DNA from: Micromonospora sp. NBC_01740
Lineage (GTDB): Bacteria > Actinomycetota > Actinomycetes > Mycobacteriales > Micromonosporaceae
Length of the DNA: 64,000 nt
Direction: 5' to 3'
Assembly: GCF_035920365.1 (NCBI RefSeq)
Contig: NZ_CP109150.1
Span: 5,084,001-5,148,000 of the forward strand
In this document: in pieces, positions 10,155-16,140 of the stretch
Position numbering within the stretch: the stretch's first letter is position 1
Layout: each line of letters begins with the position of its first letter
The notes under the pieces: generated by a model
Told to the model about the DNA's origin: nothing
Databases searched by the model: none
Seen by the model: only the letters and a program-made list of their open reading frames with translations
Program-made: the position numbers and the translations under genes

Positions 10155-10934
10155 GTGGATGTGGATCCCCTGTCGTTGACGACCCTGCTCGCCGCGGCCG
10201 CGATGGCCGGTTGGATCGACGCCGTGGTGGGTGGTGGTGGTCTGCTGTTGTTGCCGGTGTTGATGGTGGCGGCGCCGGGGATGCCGGTGGCGTCGGCGTT
10301 GGCCACGAACAAGTTGACGGCGATCGCGGGTACGACGACGGCGGCGGTGACGTACGCGCGCCGCACGAAGATCGACTGGGCGGTGGCGGGGCCGTCGGCG
10401 GTGCTGGCGATGTGTTGCGCCGGGGTGGGTGCGGCGTTGGCGGGGGCGGTGCCGGCGTCGGCGTACCGGCCGGTGGTGCTGGTGGTGCTGGTGTCGGTGG
10501 CGGCGTTCGTGGTGTTGCGTCCGCGGTTGGGGGTGGTGGCGCAGCCGCATCGGCGTACCCGGGTGCGGGTGGGTGTGGCGGTCGCGGTGGCGGGGGTGGG
10601 TATCGCCCTGTACGACGGGCTGGTGGGTCCGGGTACGGGGACGTTCCTGGTGGTGGCGTTCACGGCGCTGGTGGGGGCGGACTTCGTGCACGGCTCGGCG
10701 ATGGCGAAGGTCGTGAACGTGGGCACGAACCTGGGGGCGTTGGCGGTGTTCGCGGCGACGGGGCACGTGTGGTGGCTGCTGGGGGCGGCGATGGCGGTGT
10801 GCAACATCGCCGGGGCGGCGTTGGGGGCGCGGATGGCGTTGCGGCGTGGCTCGGGTTTCGTGCGGGTGGTGCTGTTGGTGGTGGTGCTGGCGTTGGTCGG
10901 CAAGTTGGGCTTCGACCAGTGGGTGGCGGCCTGA
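10155..10934 (+). CDS. TauE/SafE (TSUP) family membrane permease
   Basis: This 259-residue, strongly hydrophobic protein has about eight predicted spans. It includes the TSUP N-terminal signature AGWIDAVVGGGGLLLLPVL followed by ALATNKLTAIAGTTTAAVTY, and a matching second-half motif GLVGPGTGTFLVVAFTALVGADFVHGSAMAKVVN. These paired repeats are diagnostic of the family, which exports or imports small organosulfur or carboxylate anions such as sulfite, sulfoacetate or taurine-derived acids. The substrate is unknown here. Start GTG 10155 lacks a strong ribosome-binding site. A 28-codon membrane peptide may lie just upstream. The 3' end coincides with a hairpin terminator. Confidence 0.88.
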   Translation: MDVDPLSLTTLLAAAAMAGWIDAVVGGGGLLLLPVLMVAAPGMPVASALATNKLTAIAGTTTAAVTYARRTKIDWAVAGPSAVLAMCCAGVGAALAGAVPASAYRPVVLVVLVSVAAFVVLRPRLGVVAQPHRRTRVRVGVAVAVAGVGIALYDGLVGPGTGTFLVVAFTALVGADFVHGSAMAKVVNVGTNLGALAVFAATGHVWWLLGAAMAVCNIAGAALGARMALRRGSGFVRVVLLVVVLALVGKLGFDQWVAA

Positions 10935-10950
10935 CGGTCGCCACCCACTG
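10917..10950. terminator. Hairpin terminator overlapping the TSUP permease stop codon
   Basis: Perfect 12-base arms (CAGTGGGTGGCG at 10917-10928 and its complement at 10939-10950) flank a 10-base loop containing the TGA stop (10932-10934). The position between convergent genes suggests bidirectional termination. Confidence 0.65.
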
Positions 10951-10977
10951 CTCGTCGGTCCCCCGGTGGTCGCCGGG

Positions 10978-11589
10978 TCAGGCGTGTCGGACGACGTCGG
11001 TGTAGTCGAGGCGGGGCAGGCGGGGGAACCAGGCGTTCTCGCCGGGGCGGCCGATGTTGACCACGAGCAGGGTCTTCCAGGTGTTGTCGGCGAAGAACTC
11101 GCGGTCGATGGCGGCGGCGTCGAAGCCGGCCATGGGGCCGGCGGCGAGGCCGGCGGCGCGGACGGCGAGCAGGAAGTAGCCGATCTGGAGGGTGGCGTTG
11201 AAGCGGGCCATGCGCTCGCGCGCCTCGGGCTTGTCGGCGAGGTCGTCGCGCATCTGGGGCCGGATGGGGAAGACCTGCGGGATGAACTCGTGGAAGTCGG
11301 TGTCGGCGGCGAGTACGGCGACCATGGGGGCGCTGGCGGTCTTGGCCTTGTTGCCTTCGCTCATGTGGGCGACCAGGCGGGTGCGGGCGTCGCCGGGGCG
11401 CACGTAGAGGATGCGCAGGGGCTGGGTGTTGGCGGCGGTGGGTGGGAACTTGGCGATTTCGAAGATCGCCTGGAGTTGTTCGTCGGTGACCGGCTCGTCG
11501 GTGAAGGTGTTGGCGGTGCGGGCGTCGGTGAACAGCAGCGCCTGGGCCTCGGGGTCCAGGTTGATCAGGGGCGAGTGGACGTCGGTCAT
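10978..11589 (-). CDS. Nitroreductase-family malonic semialdehyde reductase (RutE-like)
   Basis: This 203-residue protein has the RutE/HadB subgroup blocks FTDARTANTFTDEPV, KFPPTAANTQPLRILYV (FMN phosphate site), MAGFDAAAIDREFF and NIGRPGENAWFPRLPRLDY. Family members are FMN-dependent and reduce malonic semialdehyde to 3-hydroxypropionate with NAD(P)H, in pyrimidine breakdown or as general detoxification. No other rut gene is nearby, so a standalone detoxification role is more likely. It is divergent from an HxlR regulator across 100 bases with a CTAG-type repeat, the usual layout for HxlR control of a quinone- or aldehyde-detoxifying flavoprotein. Confidence 0.9.
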   Translation of the reverse strand: MTDVHSPLINLDPEAQALLFTDARTANTFTDEPVTDEQLQAIFEIAKFPPTAANTQPLRILYVRPGDARTRLVAHMSEGNKAKTASAPMVAVLAADTDFHEFIPQVFPIRPQMRDDLADKPEARERMARFNATLQIGYFLLAVRAAGLAAGPMAGFDAAAIDREFFADNTWKTLLVVNIGRPGENAWFPRLPRLDYTDVVRHA

Positions 11590-11637
11590 CGGGGTGTCTC
11601 CATCGAATCGGCGGACTTGCTTCGGCTACGGTAGCAG

Positions 11638-11652
11638 CTAGCTTTTTACTAG
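11638..11652. promoter_or_regulatory. Candidate HxlR operator (CTAG-N7-CTAG)
   Basis: CTAG at 11638-11641 and CTAG at 11649-11652 are separated by CTTTTTA, an AT-rich patch that stands out in this GC-rich sequence. It lies midway between the divergent reductase (start 11589) and HxlR (start 11690) genes, where a dimeric winged-helix repressor would bind. Confidence 0.5.
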
Positions 11653-11689
11653 TCCCTTGTTCGGGGGATGTCCGCCGTATCCTGGGGTC

Positions 11690-12058
11690 ATGACGGTCAG
11701 GCCACAGGTGGGCGACACGCCCCGCACGTGTGACGGGGGCGTCGCCCGGGCCTTCGCGTTTCTCGGCAAGCGGTGGAACGGCATGCTCCTGAGCACCCTC
11801 GCCGACGGGCCGGCCGGCTTCGCCGAGCTGACCCGCGCCCTGCCCGGGATCAGCGAGTCCGTGCTCTCCGACCGGCTGGGCGAGCTTGTGCGGATCGGGC
11901 TGGTCAGCCGCAGCGTCCGGCAGGGTCCCCCGGTGGGGGTGAGCTACGAGCTCACCGGGCCGGGCGCGGCACTGCTGCCGGTGCTCGACGCGTTGGGCCG
12001 GTGGGCGCACGAGAACCTTCCCGCCGAGCCGGAGGCGGCCACCCCGTCGGGCTGCTGA
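11690..12058 (+). CDS. HxlR family winged-helix transcriptional regulator
   Basis: This 122-residue protein has the HxlR layout. A Cys near the N terminus (PRTCDGGVARAFAFLGKRW) is the redox-sensing position in QorR/YodB-type members. It is followed by the winged helix: GFAELTRALPGISESVLSDRL as recognition region, then VSYELTGPGAALLPVL. ATG 11690 is used; upstream in-frame codons lie within the operator region. The protein probably represses the divergent RutE-like reductase and itself, with thiol modification of Cys releasing DNA; that mechanism is inferred from relatives. A GNAT gene follows on the same strand after about 50 bases. Confidence 0.9.
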   Translation: MTVRPQVGDTPRTCDGGVARAFAFLGKRWNGMLLSTLADGPAGFAELTRALPGISESVLSDRLGELVRIGLVSRSVRQGPPVGVSYELTGPGAALLPVLDALGRWAHENLPAEPEAATPSGC

Positions 12059-12110
12059 GCACGCCGGCGTCGGGCGGAGCGCCCCGCGCCGGATGTGTGA
12101 TCATCGGCGG

Positions 12111-12887
12111 ATGCCGGTACGCGCCGAACACGACCGGACCGTCCTGGCCGCGCTGCTCGGGCGGGACCCGGTGCTGCACGCGTACCAGCTCGGTGACCTG
12201 GACGACTTCTTCTGGCCGTACACCTCCTGGTTCCGCCACGACGAGGAGGTGGCGTTGCTCTACCACGGCGCGGACCCGCCCACGTTGCTGGCGTTCGCGG
12301 CCCCGCCACGGGTGCACCGGCTGGCGGCGCTGCTGCGCCAGATGGCGCCGGTGCTGCCGGCCCGCCTGTGGGCGCACCTGTCCCCCGGCCTGGAGCCGGC
12401 CCTGGCCGGGATGTTCCGGATGGACGCGGCCGGCCCGCACCACCGGATGGCCCTGACCGACGCGGCGCGGCTGGACACGGTGACCCCGGCGGGATCGGTG
12501 CTGGACGCCGACGACCTGCCGGCGCTGCGCCGGCTGTACGACGTGGCCTACCCGGGCAACTGGTTCGACCCGCGGATGCTCGACACCGGCCAGTACGTGG
12601 GCGTGCGCGACGGCGGTGAGCTGGTGGCGGTCGCCGGGGTGCACGTGTTCTCCCCCGCGTACCGGGTGGCGGCGCTGGGCAACGTGACCACCCATCCCCG
12701 GCTGCGCGGGCGGGGGCTGGCCGGAGCGGTGGTGGCCGCGCTGTGCCGGCGGCTGCGCGAGCACGTCACGCACGTCACGCTCAACGTGAAGGCGGACAAC
12801 GCGGCGGCGTTGCGGCTCTACGGGCGGCTGGGCTTCACCCGGGTGGCCGACTACGGCGAGTACGCGCTGCGCCCCCACGACAGCTGA
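12111..12887 (+). CDS. GNAT family N-acetyltransferase
   Basis: This 258-residue protein has the GNAT fold in its C-terminal half: VGVRDGGELVAVAGVHVFSP (beta4 region), GNVTTHPRLRGRGLAGAVVAALC (acetyl-CoA binding loop with R-x2-G-R-G-L-A) and LNVKADNAAALRLYGRLGFTRVADYGEY (motif B). The N-terminal half is a diverged GNAT-like domain, as in FR47-type proteins. It transfers an acetyl group from acetyl-CoA to an unknown amine. ATG 12111 (MPVRAEHD) is preferred; an ATG at 12093 is possible. It ends just before a strong terminator. Confidence 0.85.
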   Translation: MPVRAEHDRTVLAALLGRDPVLHAYQLGDLDDFFWPYTSWFRHDEEVALLYHGADPPTLLAFAAPPRVHRLAALLRQMAPVLPARLWAHLSPGLEPALAGMFRMDAAGPHHRMALTDAARLDTVTPAGSVLDADDLPALRRLYDVAYPGNWFDPRMLDTGQYVGVRDGGELVAVAGVHVFSPAYRVAALGNVTTHPRLRGRGLAGAVVAALCRRLREHVTHVTLNVKADNAAALRLYGRLGFTRVADYGEYALRPHDS

Positions 12888-12889
12888 GT

Positions 12890-12922
12890 CACGCCCCCGA
12901 CGACCAGGGCGTCGGGGGCGTG
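12890..12922. terminator. Bidirectional hairpin terminator between GNAT gene and def
   Basis: Perfect 13-base arms (12890-12902 and 12910-12922) with a 7-base loop lie between convergent genes. Confidence 0.75.
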
Positions 12923-12937
12923 CAGGGTGCGGGCGGG

Positions 12938-13447
12938 TCAGCCGCGGCGGCTGGGTGAGTCGAAGCGGCCGGCGCGGATCTCCCGCAGCGCCTTGCGGCG
13001 GGTGTCGCCGCGCAGGGTGTCGACGTAGAGGCGGCCGGCGAGGTGGTCGGTCTCGTGTTGCAGGGCCCGGGCGAGGAAACCGCTGCCGGAGATGGTCAGC
13101 GGCTCGCCGTGCTGGTCGAAGCCGTGGGCGGTGGCGTGCAGGGCGCGCCTGGTCGGGAAGTAGAGCCCCGGGATGGACAGGCAGCCCTCGTCGTCGTCCT
13201 GCAGTTCCTCCGACAGCTCGAGCGTCGGGTTGACCAGGTGGCCGCGGTGGCCGTCGGCGTCGTAGACGAACACCTGGGCGTTGACGCCGATCTGGGGAGC
13301 GGCGACGCCGGCGCGGCCGGGGGCGCCGAGCAGGGTGTCCATCAGGTCGGTGACCAGGGCGCGCAGTTCGGCGTCGAAGCTGGTGACGGGCTCGCTGGGG
13401 GTGCGCAGCACGGGGTCACCGATGATCCTGATGGGGCGCATCGTCAT
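12938..13447 (-). CDS. def: Peptide deformylase
   Basis: This 169-residue protein has all three deformylase motifs: GVAAPQIG (residues 47-54), EGCLSIPG with metal ligand Cys89, and HETDH with His131, catalytic Glu132 and His135. It removes the formyl group from the N-terminal Met of nascent proteins at the ribosome exit and needs Fe2+ or a similar metal. The start MTMRPIRIIGDPVLRTP is typical. It follows the TetR gene by 10 bases on the same strand and could be read through from it, which is an unusual partner for an essential gene. Actinobacteria often carry more than one def; which copy this is cannot be told. Confidence 0.95.
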   Translation of the reverse strand: MTMRPIRIIGDPVLRTPSEPVTSFDAELRALVTDLMDTLLGAPGRAGVAAPQIGVNAQVFVYDADGHRGHLVNPTLELSEELQDDDEGCLSIPGLYFPTRRALHATAHGFDQHGEPLTISGSGFLARALQHETDHLAGRLYVDTLRGDTRRKALREIRAGRFDSPSRRG

Positions 13448-13457
13448 GTCGGCCAGG

Positions 13458-14246
13458 TTATCGCTCGCCGGTCGTGGCGGCGGCGTCCGGGCGGGTGGCG
13501 ACGAGGACCTCGATGCCGTCGAGGATGCGAGCCAGGCCGAACTCGAAGGCGCCGTGGGGGTTGGCGGCGGCCTGGTACTCCTGGCCGGCGGCGGTGCCGA
13601 CGCGGGCGGCGAGGGGGTAGCGGCGCGGGTCGAGGGCCTTCTCCAGGTAGGGGGCGTGGGCCTGCCACCACTGCTGCTCGGTCATGCCGGTGCGCGCGGC
13701 GGCCTGGGCGGCCTCCACGGCGCTGCGCACGGCGCCGTGGACGTAGCCGGAGACGAGGGTGACGACGGCGTCCATCTCCAGGTCGGTCAGGCCGATGCCG
13801 TCGACGGCGCGCAGTTCGTACTCGTAGCGGGCGATGACGTTGGGGCCCAGCGGGGGGCGGGTGGTGGCGACCTGCAGCAGCCAGGGGTGGCGCAGGTAGA
13901 GCGCCCAGGTCTCGCGGGCGACGTGGGTGAGCCGCTCCCGCCAGCCGCCGGGCACGTCGTCGGGGCGGGCGGTCTCGCCGTAGACGGTGTCGAGCATGAC
14001 GTCGAGCAGTTCGCCCTTGCCCGGGACGTAGGTGTAGAGGGACATGGTGCCGACGCCGAGGCGTTCGGCGACGCGGCGCATGGACAGGGCGGCGAGGCCC
14101 TCGGCATCGGCCACCTCGATGGCGGCGCGCACGATGCGGTCCACCGACAGGTCGGGCCGGCCCTTGCGGCTGGTGCGTTCGCGGGTACGCCAGAGCAGGG
14201 CGAGGCTGCGCGCGGGGTCGCCGGTGCCGCTGTACTCGGTCGTCAT
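13458..14246 (-). CDS. TetR/AcrR family transcriptional regulator
   Basis: This 262-residue protein has the TetR helix-turn-helix at residues about 30-80 (VDRIVRAAIEVADAEGL, then MRRVAERLGVGTMSLYTYVPGKGELLD). The C-terminal ligand domain is of the TetR class-A-like type (WRERLTHVARETWALYLRHPWLLQV). It is divergent from the ABC exporter genes. A perfect 11-base-armed palindrome lies in the 74 bases between the two starts, so the protein is very likely the local repressor of the exporter, released by an exported compound. Confidence 0.9.
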   Translation of the reverse strand: MTTEYSGTGDPARSLALLWRTRERTSRKGRPDLSVDRIVRAAIEVADAEGLAALSMRRVAERLGVGTMSLYTYVPGKGELLDVMLDTVYGETARPDDVPGGWRERLTHVARETWALYLRHPWLLQVATTRPPLGPNVIARYEYELRAVDGIGLTDLEMDAVVTLVSGYVHGAVRSAVEAAQAAARTGMTEQQWWQAHAPYLEKALDPRRYPLAARVGTAAGQEYQAAANPHGAFEFGLARILDGIEVLVATRPDAAATTGER

Positions 14247-14264
14247 CCCGGCACTGTATCGTCC

Positions 14265-14291
14265 GCCGTACCGTATGCCGTACGGTACGGC
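14265..14291. promoter_or_regulatory. TetR operator palindrome
   Basis: Arms GCCGTACCGTA (14265-14275) and TACGGTACGGC (14281-14291) are exact reverse complements around a 5-base centre. The site is 19 bases from the TetR start and 30 bases from the exporter start, so binding would block both promoters. Confidence 0.75.
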
Positions 14292-14320
14292 GTACGAGTC
14301 GAGTGGGTGGAGGGGCGCTG

Positions 14321-15304
14321 ATGCACCACGACGGACCGGCTGTCGAGGCGGAGGGACTGCGCAAGCGCTACGGCGGCACGCAGGCCCTCGCCGGCCTCGA
14401 CCTGACGGTGCCCGCCGGCACCGTGTGCGGCCTGCTCGGCCCGAACGGGGCGGGCAAGACCACGGCGGTACGGGTGCTGAGCACCCTGCTGCGGCCCGAC
14501 GCCGGCGCGGCGCGGGTGGCCGGCGCCGACGTGCTGCGCCATCCCGAGCGGGTCCGGGCCCGCATCGGCCTGGTCGGCCAGCACGCCGCGCTCGACGAGG
14601 TGCTCAGCGGCCGGCAGAACCTGGTCCTGTTCGGCCGGCTGCACCACCTCGGCGGCGCGCGGGCCCGCGCCCGGGCCACCGACCTGCTCGCCCGCTTCGA
14701 CCTGACCGACGCCGCCGACCGGCCGGTCGGCACATACTCCGGTGGGATGCGCCGCCGCCTCGACCTCGCGGCGAGCCTGATTCTCGACCCACCGGTGCTC
14801 TTCCTCGACGAGCCCACCACCGGCCTCGACCCGCGCGCCCGGGCGCAGGTGTGGGACGCGGTGCGCCGGCTCGTCGCCGGCGGCACCACCGTGCTGCTGA
14901 CCACCCAGTACCTGGAGGAGGCCGACCAGCTCGCCCACACCGTCCGGGTCGTCGACGCCGGACGGGTCGTCGCCGACGGCACCCCCGAGCAGTTGAAGAC
15001 CGCGCTCGGCGGCGACCGCGTCGACGTCGTGCTGACCCGCGCCGACGACCTGGACCGGGCGGTACGCGTCGTCGGCGCCGCCGTCGCCGCGACCCCGCTC
15101 GTCGACGCGGCGGACCTGCGCCTCAGCGTCGCCGTCACCGGGCGGGTGGCCGCGCTGGCCGCCGTGCTGCGGGCCCTCGACGACGCCGGCCTCACCGCCG
15201 CCGACGTCGCGGTGCGCCGCCCCACCCTCGACGAGGTGTTCCTGCAGCTCACCGACGGCCACTCCCCCACCACCCGCCCCGACGAGGACAGGGTGGGCGC
15301 ATGA
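14321..15304 (+). CDS. ABC exporter ATP-binding protein (DrrA-like)
   Basis: This 327-residue protein has the ABC motifs in order: Walker A LGPNGAGKTTAV, Q-loop GQHAALDE, signature TYSGGMRRRLDLA, Walker B LFLDEPTTGLDP and the switch His in TTQYLEEADQL. The C-terminal extension ends in PTLDEVFLQLTDG, the DUF4162-type tail of daunorubicin-resistance DrrA proteins. ATG 14321 has a GGAGGGG ribosome-binding site 5 bases upstream. It forms a drug or lipid efflux pump with the following membrane protein, whose ATG overlaps its TGA (ATGA). It is controlled by the divergent TetR protein. Confidence 0.93.
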   Translation: MHHDGPAVEAEGLRKRYGGTQALAGLDLTVPAGTVCGLLGPNGAGKTTAVRVLSTLLRPDAGAARVAGADVLRHPERVRARIGLVGQHAALDEVLSGRQNLVLFGRLHHLGGARARARATDLLARFDLTDAADRPVGTYSGGMRRRLDLAASLILDPPVLFLDEPTTGLDPRARAQVWDAVRRLVAGGTTVLLTTQYLEEADQLAHTVRVVDAGRVVADGTPEQLKTALGGDRVDVVLTRADDLDRAVRVVGAAVAATPLVDAADLRLSVAVTGRVAALAAVLRALDDAGLTAADVAVRRPTLDEVFLQLTDGHSPTTRPDEDRVGA

Positions 15305-16119
15305 GCACGACCGGCGTGCACCCCGTGCCGCAGCGCCTGCGCTGGGCCGTCGCCGACACCGTCACCCTCACCGGTCGGGCGCTGGCGCACTGGCGGCGCC
15401 AACCCGGGCAGTTCGTCGTCGGGCTGCTCTTCCCGGTGCTGATGGTGCTGATGTTCGGCTACCTGTTCGGCGGCGCGATGAGCGTGCCCGGCGGCGGCGA
15501 CTACCGGGAGTTCCTGCTGCCCGGCATGTACGCCATGACGGTGCTCTTCGGCGTCGAGTCGACGTACGCGGCCGTGGCCACCGACACCGCGCGCGGCGTC
15601 ACCGACCGGTTGCGGTCCCTGCCGATGACGCCCTCGGCGGTGCTCACCGGCCGGGCCGCCGCGGACCTGCTGCACTGCGCCGCCGGTCTGGTCGTCATGC
15701 TCGCCTGCGGGGTCGCCGTCGGCTGGCAGTGGCGGGCCGGGGCACCGGCGGCGCTGGCCGCCGTCGGGCTGCTCCTGCTGCTGCGTTTCGCCCTGATCTG
15801 GGTCGGCATCCATCTGGCGCTGGTGCTGCGCGCACCCGGGTCGGTGGTGGTGCTGCAGATCCTGGTCTGGCCGGTCGGGTTCACCTCCAACGCGTTCGTC
15901 TCCCCCGACACCATGCCCGGCTGGCTCGCCGCCGTCGCCGGGTACAACCCGCTGTCGGCGACCGTCGCGGCCTGCCGGGAACTGTTCGGCAACCCCGGCT
16001 GGGGCGGCGAGTCGTTCGCCGCGCAGCACGCCGTCGCGCTCGCCGTGGCCTGGCCGCTGCTGCTGACCGCCGTGTTCGGGCCCCTGGCGGTACGTCGGTA
16101 CCGCGGGCTCGGCCGGTGA
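15301..16119 (+). CDS. ABC-2 type exporter permease (DrrB-like)
   Basis: This 272-residue membrane protein has six predicted spans. The N-terminal cytoplasmic stretch precedes FVVGLLFPVLMVLMFGYLFGG. The ABC-2 family motif near LRSLPMTPSAVLTGRAAADL follows, and the late segment FTSNAFVSPDTMPGWLAAVAGYNPLSATVAACRELF is characteristic of DrrB-like permeases. It overlaps the ATPase gene by four bases, implying translational coupling and a fixed ratio. The pair would export a hydrophobic compound; the identity is unknown because no biosynthetic genes are nearby. Confidence 0.92.
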   Translation: MSTTGVHPVPQRLRWAVADTVTLTGRALAHWRRQPGQFVVGLLFPVLMVLMFGYLFGGAMSVPGGGDYREFLLPGMYAMTVLFGVESTYAAVATDTARGVTDRLRSLPMTPSAVLTGRAAADLLHCAAGLVVMLACGVAVGWQWRAGAPAALAAVGLLLLLRFALIWVGIHLALVLRAPGSVVVLQILVWPVGFTSNAFVSPDTMPGWLAAVAGYNPLSATVAACRELFGNPGWGGESFAAQHAVALAVAWPLLLTAVFGPLAVRRYRGLGR

Positions 16120-16140
16120 CGGAGGCCCGAGCCGGTGACG

